DNA of 64,000 nucleotides from WVYX01 sp039592335 (GCA_039592335.1 JBDHBX010000026.1:1-64000); one strand, 5' to 3'. Positions 1 to 9,152 are shown, numbered from the stretch's first letter. The notes: generated by a model not told the origin, from the letters alone. Program-made: numbers and translations.

Positions 1-1
1 C

Positions 2-310
2 GGAGAGCGGGAGGAGTCGGGTCGTGAGGGCCTAATCGTCTACATGGGTGCCGAGATCTTCGGCGTGAAGTGGCGCAACTGGAAGCTGCACTTCAAGGAG
101 CAGGACGCGTGGTCGGGTGTGCTGCGGACGTACACGATGCCTCGGCTCTACAATCTCCTGAGCGATCCCCAGGAGCGGGACAACGTGCTGTTTCCCCACA
201 CGTGGGTGCCCAAGGCCGCACTCCGCCAACTCGGAGAACACGTCGCATCCCTGCGGGCGTATCCACCGATTCCCACCGGCGCCCCGGATCCCTACGAACC
301 GCCCAATTGA
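2..310 (+). CDS. Sulfatase family protein, C-terminal fragment (5' end outside window)
   Basis: The frame is open from base 2 to a TGA at 308-310, so this is the last ~102 codons of a gene that starts upstream. The sequence has the usual arylsulfatase tail: a KWRNWK segment followed by PRLYNLLSDPQERDN, the strand-turn that closes the C-terminal subdomain in many bacterial arylsulfatases. The catalytic formylglycine site lies outside the window. The arylsulfatase at 14220-15797 has a comparable tail (NLRRDPYERA), so two sulfatases lie within 16 kb. The gene ends just before a strong hairpin (329-360). An internal ATG at 44 is not taken as the start because homology-like sequence continues upstream of it. 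Confidence 0.75.
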   Translation, partial: GEREESGREGLIVYMGAEIFGVKWRNWKLHFKEQDAWSGVLRTYTMPRLYNLLSDPQERDNVLFPHTWVPKAALRQLGEHVASLRAYPPIPTGAPDPYEPPN

Positions 311-328
311 CCGGGGTACTCGAAACGA

Positions 329-360
329 AGGCCCCGCCAGCCACCCGGCTGACGGGGCCT
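329..360. terminator. Bidirectional hairpin terminator between sulfatase and tRNA-Ser
   Basis: Eight-base stem AGGCCCCG/CGGGGCCT (329-336 with 353-360), one C-A mismatch, then CAGC/GCTG closing a six-base loop. It lies between the converging sulfatase and tRNA-Ser genes. On the minus strand it is followed by TTCGTTTCG, so it can end tRNA transcription; on the plus strand the T-run is poor. Confidence 0.65.
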
Positions 361-369
361 AAGTCCTTA

Positions 370-453
370 CGGAGGGCGGGGGACTCGAACCCCCAAGGGC
401 TTGCGCCCGGCGGTTTTCAAGACCGCTGCCTTACCAGTTAGGTCTAGCCCTCC
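370..453 (-). tRNA. tRNA-Ser (anticodon UGA)
   Basis: Read on the minus strand, the acceptor arms GGAGGGC and GCCCTCC pair perfectly, with discriminator G as expected for serine. The anticodon stem GCGGT/ACCGC encloses CTTGAAA, giving anticodon TGA. A long variable arm (about CGGGCGCAAGCCC) marks a class II tRNA. The T-arm is GGGGG-TTCGAGT-CCCCC. CCA is not encoded (TAA follows the discriminator). A TACAAT at 458-463 just upstream could be the -10 element. It decodes UCA and, by wobble, UCG. Confidence 0.95.
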
Positions 454-509
454 CGGGATTGTAACGTAATCTCGCACACCAAGTTGACGAAGCAAGTCTG
501 CATGTCAGC

Positions 510-2123
510 TCAAATGGCACGCGGCCGCGTATCGGGCACCAGGATCGTGTCGCGCGCTTCGTCGGCCAGGTCCGGGTAGTCGAGGCTGTAGTGCAGGCCG
601 CGGCTCTCATGGCGCTGCCGGGCCGAGCGCACGATCAGCTGCGCCACGAGCGCGAGGTTGCGCAGCTCGATCAGGTCGTTGGTGAGGCGGAAGTGTGCGT
701 AGTAGTCCTGTATCTCACTCACCAGCAGGCCCACGCGCCGCTGGGCGCGCTCCAGCCGCTTGTTCGTGCGGACGATGCCGACGTAATCCCACATGGTGCG
801 GCGCACCTCGTCCCAGTTGTGGGCTACGACCACCTCCTCGTCCGAATCGGTCACCCAGCTCTCGTCCCACGCGGGGAGCTCGGGCGGTTGGGGCGCATTG
901 TCCAGGTGCTCAGCGATGTGCTCGCTGGCCGACGCGGCGAACACGAGACACTCCAGGATCGAGTTGCTGGCTAACCGATTCGCGCCGTGCAGGCCGGTGT
1001 GGGCGCATTCGCCGACGGCGTAGAGGCCGTTCAGGTCGGTGCGGCCGGCACGGTCCGTGACGATGCCGCCGCAGGCGTAGTGAGCCGCGGGCACCACCGG
1101 CAGCGGCGCGCGCGTCATGTCGAAGCCGTACTCGAGGCAGCGCGCGTGGATCGTGGGGAAGCGGCGCCGCACGAAGTCGGCTCCCAGGTGGCTGGCGTCG
1201 AGGTACACGCACTCCAGGCCGAGCCGCTTCATCTCGTAGTCGATGGCGCGTGCTACGATGTCGCGCGGTGCCAGCTCGCCGCGCTCGTCGAAGCGCTCCA
1301 TGAAGCGGGAGCCGTCGGGCAGCAGCAGCCTGCCGCCCTCGCCGCGCACCGCCTCGCTGATCAGGAACGTCTTCACTTCGGGCTGGACCAGGCAGGTCGG
1401 GTGGAACTGCACGAACTCCATGTTGGCGGCGCGGCAGCCGGCCCGCCATGCCATCGCGACTCCATCGCCGGTCGAGACGTCCGGGTTGCTGGTGTAGAGG
1501 TATACCTTGCTCGCGCCGCCGGTGGCCAGCACGATGATGCGTGCGGCAGCGACCGTCATGCTGCCCGTTTCCCGGTCCAGCACATAGGCGCCGAGCACAC
1601 GCTCGCCGGGAAGTCCCAGCTTGCGCGTCGTGATCAGGTCCACGGCTGTGTGGTGCTCGAGGAGGTCTATCTGCGGGTGCTCGAGGATGTGCTGCTGCAG
1701 CGTCTTGGCGCTCGCCTCACCGGTGGCGTCGTCGGCGTGGATGATACGCCGGTGGCTGTGGCCGCCCTCCCGGGTGAGGTGGTACTGGTTGCCGTAGTCG
1801 GGGTCGGGTCCCTTGGTGAACGGGACACCGAGATCGATCAGCCACTGGATGCACTGCGGGCCCCGCTCCACGGCGAAGCGCACCACTTCCTCGTCGCACA
1901 GGCCGGCGCCCGCCGCGAGGGTGTCGCGCACGTGCGCTTCGGTCGAGTCGTCGGAATCCAGCACGGCGGCGATCCCGCCCTGCGCGTATCGGCTCGCACC
2001 CTCGATGATTGGGCCCTTGGCGAGAACTGCGATCCGGCCGCGGTCGGCGAGCCGCAGGGCCAGGCTGAGCCCGGCGATGCCGGCTCCGATCACCAGGACA
2101 TCGTATTCCGCTTGACTAGGCAC
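510..2123 (-). CDS. nadB: L-aspartate oxidase
   Basis: 537 residues, the normal length for NadB, the FAD enzyme that oxidises L-aspartate to iminoaspartate with oxygen or fumarate, the first step of de novo NAD synthesis. The N-terminus has the dinucleotide-binding GAGIAGLSLALRLADRG, followed by SRYAQGGIAAV, typical of the succinate dehydrogenase/fumarate reductase flavoprotein family. HYACGGI and GLYAVGECAHTGLHGANRLASN are the conserved capping and FAD-binding segments. The C-terminal helical domain is present. The start is a GTG at 2121-2123 (protein begins with PSQAEYDV). nadA and nadC are not in the window. The gene reads toward the tRNA-Ser gene on the same strand, 56 bases away. Confidence 0.93.
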   Translation of the reverse strand: MPSQAEYDVLVIGAGIAGLSLALRLADRGRIAVLAKGPIIEGASRYAQGGIAAVLDSDDSTEAHVRDTLAAGAGLCDEEVVRFAVERGPQCIQWLIDLGVPFTKGPDPDYGNQYHLTREGGHSHRRIIHADDATGEASAKTLQQHILEHPQIDLLEHHTAVDLITTRKLGLPGERVLGAYVLDRETGSMTVAAARIIVLATGGASKVYLYTSNPDVSTGDGVAMAWRAGCRAANMEFVQFHPTCLVQPEVKTFLISEAVRGEGGRLLLPDGSRFMERFDERGELAPRDIVARAIDYEMKRLGLECVYLDASHLGADFVRRRFPTIHARCLEYGFDMTRAPLPVVPAAHYACGGIVTDRAGRTDLNGLYAVGECAHTGLHGANRLASNSILECLVFAASASEHIAEHLDNAPQPPELPAWDESWVTDSDEEVVVAHNWDEVRRTMWDYVGIVRTNKRLERAQRRVGLLVSEIQDYYAHFRLTNDLIELRNLALVAQLIVRSARQRHESRGLHYSLDYPDLADEARDTILVPDTRPRAI

Positions 2124-2537
2124 TGAACGCTTTACTCCAGTTTACGTCGTGCTGGAGCGGTCTACCTCCACGAACGCGGTACCGCTTCCGGCTTGGTCGG
2201 CTCCACGGTGCGGCCCCCTTGAGGGCGACCTCCTCGGGTAGTGTCTGGCAACAGGATTGGGTACACGCATCGGTTGGTGGGGGCGGACGTGGAAACCCTT
2301 GTGCGGCTGGACCCGTACTCTCATGCCCTTTCAAGACCGCTGCCCTCCCGGGGATAAGCTAATGGTGCCCGGCGCCCGGCCCAAACACCGTGTTCCCTGG
2401 CCCTAAAACCCGGCAGGCCATACCTTTCCGCCATCCTGTGCTGCCTGGGGCCGCGACGCCTCTGGGCGTGACGCGGGTTACGGTCAAGTGCAAGCGGCAC
2501 AGTATGTTAGGCTGTAGGAAGGCCCGTGGAGTGAGCC
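2124..2537. other. Intergenic region between nadB and kamA-like gene
   Basis: 414 bases between divergent genes. No convincing coding sequence is seen; the short minus-strand frames here are rich in Arg/Pro and look like chance frames. It holds a partial tRNA-Ser copy (2329-2352) and presumably the promoters for nadB and the plus-strand radical SAM gene. No riboswitch fold is recognised. Confidence 0.5.
2329..2352 (-). pseudogene. Partial tRNA-Ser(UGA) copy lacking the D arm
   Basis: The segment repeats the 5' acceptor strand GGAGGGC joined directly to AGCGGTCTTGAAA, the anticodon-arm half of the tRNA-Ser at 370-453. The ~17 bases of D arm between them are missing. Downstream on the minus strand a T-arm-like GTACGGGTCC follows, but no pairing acceptor end is found. 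It cannot fold as a tRNA, so it is a relic. Confidence 0.5.
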
Positions 2538-4781
2538 ATGACGCCCATCGAAGAGCTCGATCGCATTGCGATCGACGTCAAATCCCACCGGCTGCTCAAG
2601 ACTCTCCTCAAAGAGAATCCCAAGTTGGATGAGATCATGCGCAACTCGAAGAACGAGATCGAGGCGCGCATCGGGCTCAGGGATTGGGTGATGGAGGAGT
2701 TGCGGCAGCGGCCCCAGGCGCTGGCGTACTACGAGGGCACCCACTCCGACCGCGCGGCCTTCGAGTCGCTCTCGTGGAGCGACTACGCCGCCATCCGGCT
2801 GCTCGACTACGGGGACCACGCCGGTCGGGAGTTCCTCGACCTCAACTTGCGGGGTGCGGTGGCGGTGAGTACGCCCATCCGGCAGCTGTGGCTCGCCGTG
2901 AACCGGGGCACCGGGGGCGCGAAACCCGATTTCTTCGAGGACATGCTCTACCTCTTCCGCCAGTTCACGGGTCGCAGCACCCTGCGTGAGCCAACGCGGG
3001 AAGAGGTCGAGGCATGGATGGAGCGCTACCCATCGGGGCTTGACCCGCGCATCGTGGCGCTCAGGGAAGAGAACCGGGACCGCATCCTCCACATCCTGAT
3101 CGACCGGATCGACGCGGGCGAGATCACCAGCCAGAAGTTCGCGTTCGAGGCCGGCATGTCGCGCGACGACAAGTTCCACCGCGCGCTGGAGTGGTGGGAC
3201 GACCCCCGGTTCCATTTGCGCTTCGCGGTGCGCTCACCCGAGCTCTTGAACGAGATGCTGGGGAACTCGCTCGACCCCGACACGATGAAGGTGCTGTACC
3301 AGGCGCGCGACGCCGGCATCCCCTTCTTCGTGAACCCGTACTACCTCTCATTGCTGCACGTGCGGGTGCCGTACTTCGCCATCGGTGCCGATCTGGCGAT
3401 CCGCCACTACGTGGTATACAGCAGCCAGCTGGTGGAGGAGTTCGGCCACATCCGCGCTTGGGAGAAGGAGGACGAGGTCGAGCCGGGGAAGCCGAACGCG
3501 GCCGGGTGGCTGCTCCCGCCGTACGACAACGTGCACCGGCGCTACCCCGACGTGGCGATCCTGATTCCGGATACCACGGGCCGCGCGTGCGGCGGCCTGT
3601 GTGCCTCGTGCCAACGGATGTATGGGTTCCAGCACGGGCAGCTCGACTTCGATCTCGACGAGTTGGCGCCCAAGGAGAGCTGGCCCAAGAAGCTCGACGA
3701 GCTGATGAAGTACTTCGAGCAGGACTCCCAGCTCAAGGACATTCTGATCACGGGCGGGGATGCGCTGATGAGCACGGACAAGCATCTGGAACGCATCCTC
3801 GATGCCGTCTACGAGATGGCGAAGGCCAAGCGCAAGGCGAACGCGCGGCGCAAGGACGGCGAGAAATACGCGGAGCTGGTGCGGGTGCGTCTGGGCAGCC
3901 GACTGCACGCCTATCTGCCGCAGCGCATCACACCCGAGCTGACCGAGATCCTGCGGCGCTTCAAGGAGAAGGCCTCCGAGGTCGGCGTGCGGCAGTTCGT
4001 GATCCAGGCGCACTTCGAGTCGCCCATGGAGGTGACGCCGGAGGCGCGCGACGCGGTGGCGCGAACGCTCGCGGCCGGCTGGGTCGTCATCAACCAATTC
4101 GTGTTCACGTCGGCGGCGTCGCGGCGGGGCCACACGGCGAAGCTGCGCGAGGTCCTCAATGAGGTAGGGGTGCTGCCGTACTACACCTTCGTGGTCAAGG
4201 GCTACCGTGAGACGCAGTTCAACTTCGCGCCCGTGGCCCGCGTGGTGCAGGAGGAGATGGAGGAGAAGGTCATCGGCCGCATCCCGGAACGCTACCACGA
4301 GGCGATCTGTCAGCTGCCGGAGCGGGCCGAGTCCATGGTGCACGACGTGAGTGACCTGAGGGGACGTTGCTCGGTGCCGTTCCTGGCGACCGACCGCAGC
4401 GTGCTCAACCTCCCCGCCGTGGGCAAGAGCCTCACCTTCCGCGTCATCGGCATCACCCGCTACGGCCGCCGCGTGCTGGAGTTCGACCATGACCGCACCC
4501 GGCAGCACAGCCCGATCATCGATCGCATGGGCAAGGTGATCGTGATCGAGTCCAAGTCGATTGGGGAGTACCTGGGGCAGCTCAACGCGATGGGCGAGAA
4601 GGTGCCGGAGTACGAGAGCGTCTTTGGCTATTCGATCGGGCAGACCGAACCCAGGATGCCGCTGTACGAGTATCCGGACTACGACTTCAAGGTGACCGAG
4701 GAGGTCACCAACCTGGAGCTACCTCCGGAGCACGAGGTGAAGCGGGGGCCGCGGACCAGCAAGCGCGTGGAGGTGGGGTAG
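2538..4781 (+). CDS. KamA-family radical SAM protein (lysine 2,3-aminomutase-like, long form)
   Basis: 747 residues, well above the ~420 of classical lysine 2,3-aminomutase. The radical SAM cluster motif CxxxCxxC is at C351, C355 and C358 (RACGGLCASC). The SAM-contacting GGDAL motif is at 406-410, in the form seen in KamA (TGGDALMS). About 330 residues precede the radical SAM core and carry no motif that I recognise; the C-terminal ~150 residues also exceed the classical enzyme. Known KamA enzymes move the alpha-amino group of lysine or glutamate using PLP and a 5'-deoxyadenosyl radical. The substrate here cannot be read from sequence; a lysine in VGKSL is a candidate PLP site but unproven. 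Its stop codon lies two bases from that of the converging cls gene. Confidence 0.8.
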   Translation: MTPIEELDRIAIDVKSHRLLKTLLKENPKLDEIMRNSKNEIEARIGLRDWVMEELRQRPQALAYYEGTHSDRAAFESLSWSDYAAIRLLDYGDHAGREFLDLNLRGAVAVSTPIRQLWLAVNRGTGGAKPDFFEDMLYLFRQFTGRSTLREPTREEVEAWMERYPSGLDPRIVALREENRDRILHILIDRIDAGEITSQKFAFEAGMSRDDKFHRALEWWDDPRFHLRFAVRSPELLNEMLGNSLDPDTMKVLYQARDAGIPFFVNPYYLSLLHVRVPYFAIGADLAIRHYVVYSSQLVEEFGHIRAWEKEDEVEPGKPNAAGWLLPPYDNVHRRYPDVAILIPDTTGRACGGLCASCQRMYGFQHGQLDFDLDELAPKESWPKKLDELMKYFEQDSQLKDILITGGDALMSTDKHLERILDAVYEMAKAKRKANARRKDGEKYAELVRVRLGSRLHAYLPQRITPELTEILRRFKEKASEVGVRQFVIQAHFESPMEVTPEARDAVARTLAAGWVVINQFVFTSAASRRGHTAKLREVLNEVGVLPYYTFVVKGYRETQFNFAPVARVVQEEMEEKVIGRIPERYHEAICQLPERAESMVHDVSDLRGRCSVPFLATDRSVLNLPAVGKSLTFRVIGITRYGRRVLEFDHDRTRQHSPIIDRMGKVIVIESKSIGEYLGQLNAMGEKVPEYESVFGYSIGQTEPRMPLYEYPDYDFKVTEEVTNLELPPEHEVKRGPRTSKRVEVG

Positions 4782-4783
4782 GG

Positions 4784-6217
4784 CTACAGAATCGGCGCCG
4801 CCAGCCGAGAGAGCCGCGCCCCCAGCCTGAACCAGAACGAGCGGTCGTCGTAGTCGCTCGGGACCATCACCCGCGACCGGGCGAAGTCGGCCAGGAACAT
4901 CTCCTCCACCTCGCCGGCGAAGGCGCTGTCCACCACGAAGGCCGTGATCTCGAAGTTGAGCCGGAAGGAGCGGTTGTCGAGGTTGGCCGTGCCGACGGCG
5001 GCGGTCGCGCCGTCCACCAGCATCGTCTTCTGGTGCATGAAGCCTTCCTCGTAGCGGTAGATCTTCACCCCGGTGTGTGACGCCTCGCGGAAGTAGGTAA
5101 AGGCTGCCAGGTAGACCAGCAGGTGGTCCGGGTTGTCGGGGATCAGAATCCGCACGTCGACCCCGCGTAGCCCGGCCAGCTGGAGGGCGGCCATCACCGC
5201 CTCGTCGGGCACGAAGTAGGGGCTCGCGATCCAGATCCGTTCCTCTGCGGAGTGGATCGCGTGGGCGAACATCAGCCCCGCGGTCTCCAGCGTGTCGGCA
5301 GGGCCGGTCGGCATGATGAGCACCTGCGCCGTGCCGCCCTCGGCCGGCGTGGGGGTCCCGTCGAGCTGCGGCATCTGGTCGGTGGCCCAATGCCAGTCCT
5401 CGAAGAACGAGAGCTGCACCGCCTGCACGGCGGGCCCCACCAGCTTGATGTGCGTGTCCCGCCAGGGGCCGAACTTGGGGTCCTGCCCGAGGTACTCAAC
5501 GCCCGCATTGTGCCCGCCGACCCAGGCCGCCCGGCCGTCTACCACCACGATCTTGCGGTGGTTGCGGAAGTTGAGCTGGAAGCGGTTCCACGGGCCCTTG
5601 CGGGTGTGGAAGTCGCGGATCTGTCCGCCGGCATCTTCCAGCTCCCGGCGATAGCGGCGTGGCAATCCGTGGCTCCCCACCTCGTCGTACAGGAAGTAGA
5701 CGCGGATGCCCTCCCGGGCCCTGGCGATCAGTCGCTGCTGCAGCTCGCGTCCCAGCTCGTCGTCGTGCACGATGTAGAACTGGACGAGGATGTACTCCTC
5801 GGCCTGCTCGATCCCTTCGAAGATGCTGGCGAAGGTCGCGTCACCGTCGACTAGCAGCTCGACGGTGTTGTCGGTCAGCACCGGGATCTTGGCGAGCAGC
5901 TCGGCGGCGCGCACGGAACCGTACTCGTCGCCCAGGGTGGAGACGAAGGGGATGACGGCCTGGGCGGCCTCCAGTACCACCTGCCGGATCTCGGCGTCCC
6001 CCTCCTGCCGAGCGGTGACGTAGCCGCGGAACTTGCTGCGCCCAAATACCCAGTAGGCCGGCACGGCGACCCAGGGGATCGTGTTGAGCGAGACGGCCCA
6101 CGCGATCGCACCCTGTGACGTGCGGGTGCTCATCACCGCGTGGATCGAGGAGAAGAAGCCCAGCACGTGGAACACCACTGTGCCGAGGGCGATGAGCCAA
6201 CGAGTGCGCTTGCGCAT
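4784..6217 (-). CDS. cls: Cardiolipin synthase (phospholipase D family)
   Basis: 477 residues, the usual length for bacterial cardiolipin synthase, which joins two phosphatidylglycerols to cardiolipin and glycerol at the inner membrane. Two hydrophobic segments at about 7-25 and 36-57 are the N-terminal membrane anchors. Two HxKxxxxD motifs give the catalytic pair: H220/K222/D227 in the first PLD half and H395/K397/D402 in the second, each followed by the G-G/T-x-N stretch (GGHN, GTAN). Start is the ATG at 6215-6217; no strong ribosome site is seen. ClsA type is favoured over ClsC because of the two anchors and length. Confidence 0.92.
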   Translation of the reverse strand: MRKRTRWLIALGTVVFHVLGFFSSIHAVMSTRTSQGAIAWAVSLNTIPWVAVPAYWVFGRSKFRGYVTARQEGDAEIRQVVLEAAQAVIPFVSTLGDEYGSVRAAELLAKIPVLTDNTVELLVDGDATFASIFEGIEQAEEYILVQFYIVHDDELGRELQQRLIARAREGIRVYFLYDEVGSHGLPRRYRRELEDAGGQIRDFHTRKGPWNRFQLNFRNHRKIVVVDGRAAWVGGHNAGVEYLGQDPKFGPWRDTHIKLVGPAVQAVQLSFFEDWHWATDQMPQLDGTPTPAEGGTAQVLIMPTGPADTLETAGLMFAHAIHSAEERIWIASPYFVPDEAVMAALQLAGLRGVDVRILIPDNPDHLLVYLAAFTYFREASHTGVKIYRYEEGFMHQKTMLVDGATAAVGTANLDNRSFRLNFEITAFVVDSAFAGEVEEMFLADFARSRVMVPSDYDDRSFWFRLGARLSRLAAPIL

Positions 6218-6336
6218 GGGACGGATAGGTTGGCACCGGCGAGGCGATCACGCAACCGGCCGAGGCCTTTTGGTGTGATGCGCGGCGCCGGAGTATCTTG
6301 AAGCCCACTGCCGATGACGCACACCGGAGATTGCTT

Positions 6337-7734
6337 GTGATACCGAGAGACTGCCTCGTGCGACCGGTTCTTGGACTTCTTGTCCTAGCCGCTTGGAGCT
6401 GCAATTCAGGCCCCACTCCTGAAAGCGCGGCCCCCGCAACTACTTCTTTGCCGAGTGTCGAGAAACGGGCGCCGGAGTGGAGTTACAATGCGACCATCTA
6501 TGAGGTGAACCTGCGCCAATACTCCGAGGCTGGGACGTTTGCGGGCTTTGAGCAGCATCTGTCGCGCCTGAAAGAAATGGGTGTCAAGATTGTCTGGCTG
6601 ATGCCCATTCATCCCATCGGCGAAAAGAACCGCAAGGGTCCACTCGGGAGTTACTACTCCGTGAAGGACCATACAGCTGTCAATCCCGAACATGGCGATC
6701 TTGACGACCTGAAACGACTGGTCAGAAGAGTGCATGAAATGGACATGTATCTCATCCTGGACTGGGTCGGCAATCATACCGCCTGGGATCATACTTGGGT
6801 GGATGACCATCCGGATTGGTACAGCAGAGACGAAGAAGGAAACATGATGTCGCCGGTGCCGGATTGGAGCGATGTGGCTGATTTGGATTACGCGAATCAC
6901 GACATGCGTGCCGCTATGATCGAAGCATTGCAGTTCTGGGTCCGGGAGGCGGGTATAGACGGCTATCGCTGCGATGTCGCCGGCATGGTGCCGCTGGATT
7001 TCTGGCGGGCCGCCCGTGCCGAGCTCGATAAGATCAAGCCGGTGTTCATGCTCGCGGAATGGGATGAGCCGGAGCTGCATGAAGCGTTCGACATGACCTA
7101 TTCCTGGGGGTTCCACCACTTGATGAATGCTGTGGCACAGGGAGAGAAGAACGCCGCCGACATAGAGGCCTTCTTCGCTGCCGATGCGCTAAGATACCCC
7201 GGAGACGCCTTCCGCATGCAGTTCACCAGCAACCACGATGAGAACTCATGGAACGGGACGGTGTTCGAGAGGCTTGGTGACGGCGCCGCGACCTTCGCGG
7301 TTCTGGCGGCGACTGTGGCAGGCATGCCTCTGATATACAGCGGCCAAGAAGTGGGACTGGACAAACGACTCGCATTCTTCGAGAAGGATGTCATCGAATG
7401 GCGTGAGCATACATTCTTGGATCTGTACGAAGTCCTGATGAACCTCAATCAGACTAATAGGGCGCTCTGGAACGGCACGTTGGGCGGAGGCATGCAATGG
7501 CTGAAGTCTGCCAACACTAGTAGTGTTCTGGCGTTCACGCGTGAGATGGATGACGACAATGTGCTCGCTGTGTTCAATCTGTCGCGCGTACAGGTGAGAA
7601 CGACGGTCGAGGGAGCATCTCTGCGTGGGACATACACGGAGATCTTGCGGGATGAATCCCCGGGCTTCTCGTTTGGTGAAAGCGTCGAGGTGACGCTCGA
7701 GCCATGGGAATACCGAGTCTATGTGAAGAACTGA
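6337..7734 (+). CDS. GH13 alpha-amylase family enzyme, exported/lipoprotein
   Basis: The four conserved GH13 regions are present: DWVGNH, GYRCDVAG with nucleophile D213, LAEWDE with acid/base E241, and TSNHDENS with D301 (numbered from the GTG at 6337). The barrel starts with ATIYEVNLRQYS and the C-terminal beta domain is present, so the enzyme is a complete alpha-glucan hydrolase or transferase; substrate is not determined. The GTG at 6337 has GGAGA six bases upstream; a TTG at 6298 is possible but has no such site. The N-terminus is a signal peptide ending near WSC, an imperfect lipobox. Base composition is lower than its neighbours (7501-7560 counts 50% G+C against 70% for 8341-8400), suggesting transfer. 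It sits nine bases before the cytochrome b operon. Confidence 0.85.
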   Translation: MIPRDCLVRPVLGLLVLAAWSCNSGPTPESAAPATTSLPSVEKRAPEWSYNATIYEVNLRQYSEAGTFAGFEQHLSRLKEMGVKIVWLMPIHPIGEKNRKGPLGSYYSVKDHTAVNPEHGDLDDLKRLVRRVHEMDMYLILDWVGNHTAWDHTWVDDHPDWYSRDEEGNMMSPVPDWSDVADLDYANHDMRAAMIEALQFWVREAGIDGYRCDVAGMVPLDFWRAARAELDKIKPVFMLAEWDEPELHEAFDMTYSWGFHHLMNAVAQGEKNAADIEAFFAADALRYPGDAFRMQFTSNHDENSWNGTVFERLGDGAATFAVLAATVAGMPLIYSGQEVGLDKRLAFFEKDVIEWREHTFLDLYEVLMNLNQTNRALWNGTLGGGMQWLKSANTSSVLAFTREMDDDNVLAVFNLSRVQVRTTVEGASLRGTYTEILRDESPGFSFGESVEVTLEPWEYRVYVKN

Positions 7735-7746
7735 TGGCGCTCAGTG

Positions 7747-9150
7747 ATGACGCATAGCGATCCCGTGAACCGCCCCAGTGACGCCGAGCCCGGCCTCCTT
7801 AGCCGGGTGTGGCGGTCCATCGTGCGCGGCCCGATCCGGCCTCGCACGGATCGGGACCGCAAGTGGATCGTGTTCAACAACTTCGTGTTGCACTTCCGGC
7901 CGGTGCGGGTGCCCGCCAAGACCTTGAGCTACACGCACACCTTTGGCCTCGGCGGGATGTCACTCGTGCTTGTGCTGCTGCTGATCTCGACGGGCGTGCT
8001 CATGATGTTCGGCTACGAGCCCTCGCCGGAGGGGGCATACGCGTCCGTGCTGGGGCTGGAGCGCGACGTGCTGTTCGGGCGCCTGGTGCGCAGCGTGCAC
8101 CATTGGAGCGCCAACTTCCTGATCGCGGTCGCGGTACTGCACCTGCTGCGGGTGTACTTCACGGGTGCGTACCACCCGCCACGCCAGCTCAACTGGGTGC
8201 TGGGGCTGGGGCTGCTGTTGTGCGTGCTGGCCTCCAACTTCACCGGCTACCTGCTGCCGTGGGATCAGCTCTCGTACTGGGCGGTGACGATCTCCACCGG
8301 CATGATCGGCTACGTGCCGCTGGCGGGCGAGTGGCTGCAGCGGGTGGTGCGAGGCGGCCCGGAGATCGGACGCGCCACGCTCATCACCTTCTACACGCTG
8401 CACACCACGATCGTCCCGGTGACCATCGTACTGCTCATGGGCTTCCACTTCTGGCGGGTGCGCAAAGCCAAGGGGGTGGTGGTGCCGCGCGCGCCGGGCG
8501 AGCCGATCGAAGAGACGCCGGAGAAGGTGCTCGGGCTGCCGTACCTGCTGCTGCGGGAGTTCGTGGTGGGGCTGATTTTGGTGGCGTTCGTGATGGTGTT
8601 CGCGGCGCTGGTCGCGGCACCGCTGGGTGAAGCGGCCAATCCCGGCATGAGTCCCAACCCCGCCAAGTCGCCGTGGTACTTCCTGGGCATTCAGGAGCTG
8701 CTGCTGCATTTCCATCCGGTGTTCGCGGTGGTGCTGCTCCCGCTGCTTGCCGTCGTGGCCCTGTTGCTGATCCCCTACCTACGGTACGACGCGGACACGT
8801 CGGGCATCTGGTTTGGTTCGCTTAGGGGGCGACGGCTGGCGCTGTGGGCGGCGCTGCTGGGCGCGGCGCTCACCCCGCTGTGGGTCGTGCTCGACGAGTT
8901 CGTGATCGACTTCGGTGGGTGGCTGGCGGGCGTGCCGCCGGCGCTCAGCGAGGGCGTGCTGCCGGTGGTCGTTCTCGGAGGGGTACTCGCGGGACTCTAC
9001 CTGACAGCGCGCCGCCAGATCGGCGCGACCCGAAACGAGGCGATCCAGGTGGCGTTCGTGTTCCTGTTCGTGGCCTTTGCGGCGCTCACCGCGACCGGCG
9101 TGTGGTTCCGCGGTCCGGGGATGGCGCTCGTATGGCCCTGGGGCTCCTAG
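7747..9150 (+). CDS. Cytochrome b of a bc/b6-type quinol:cytochrome c oxidoreductase
   Basis: Integral membrane subunit that carries both b hemes and the quinol sites. Heme ligands, numbered from the GTG at 7744, are H119/H133 (13 residues between) and H220/H235 (14 residues between, the spacing of b6-type rather than mitochondrial b). The quinol-site PEWY motif is replaced by SPWYF, close to the PDWY of subunit IV. N-terminal (b6) and C-terminal (subunit IV) parts are fused in one chain of ~467 residues. ATG 7747 is preferred; GTG 7744 is immediately upstream in frame. The Rieske gene starts two bases after the stop and the octaheme cytochrome overlaps that in turn, so the three are one operon. 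Confidence 0.9.
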   Translation: MTHSDPVNRPSDAEPGLLSRVWRSIVRGPIRPRTDRDRKWIVFNNFVLHFRPVRVPAKTLSYTHTFGLGGMSLVLVLLLISTGVLMMFGYEPSPEGAYASVLGLERDVLFGRLVRSVHHWSANFLIAVAVLHLLRVYFTGAYHPPRQLNWVLGLGLLLCVLASNFTGYLLPWDQLSYWAVTISTGMIGYVPLAGEWLQRVVRGGPEIGRATLITFYTLHTTIVPVTIVLLMGFHFWRVRKAKGVVVPRAPGEPIEETPEKVLGLPYLLLREFVVGLILVAFVMVFAALVAAPLGEAANPGMSPNPAKSPWYFLGIQELLLHFHPVFAVVLLPLLAVVALLLIPYLRYDADTSGIWFGSLRGRRLALWAALLGAALTPLWVVLDEFVIDFGGWLAGVPPALSEGVLPVVVLGGVLAGLYLTARRQIGATRNEAIQVAFVFLFVAFAALTATGVWFRGPGMALVWPWGS

Positions 9151-9152
9151 GC

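Noticed and set aside
2142..2324. 60-residue minus-strand frame near the tRNA relic
   Set aside because: Arg/Pro/His-rich; its start matches a T-arm-like sequence, which often gives spurious frames beginning MRVRV.
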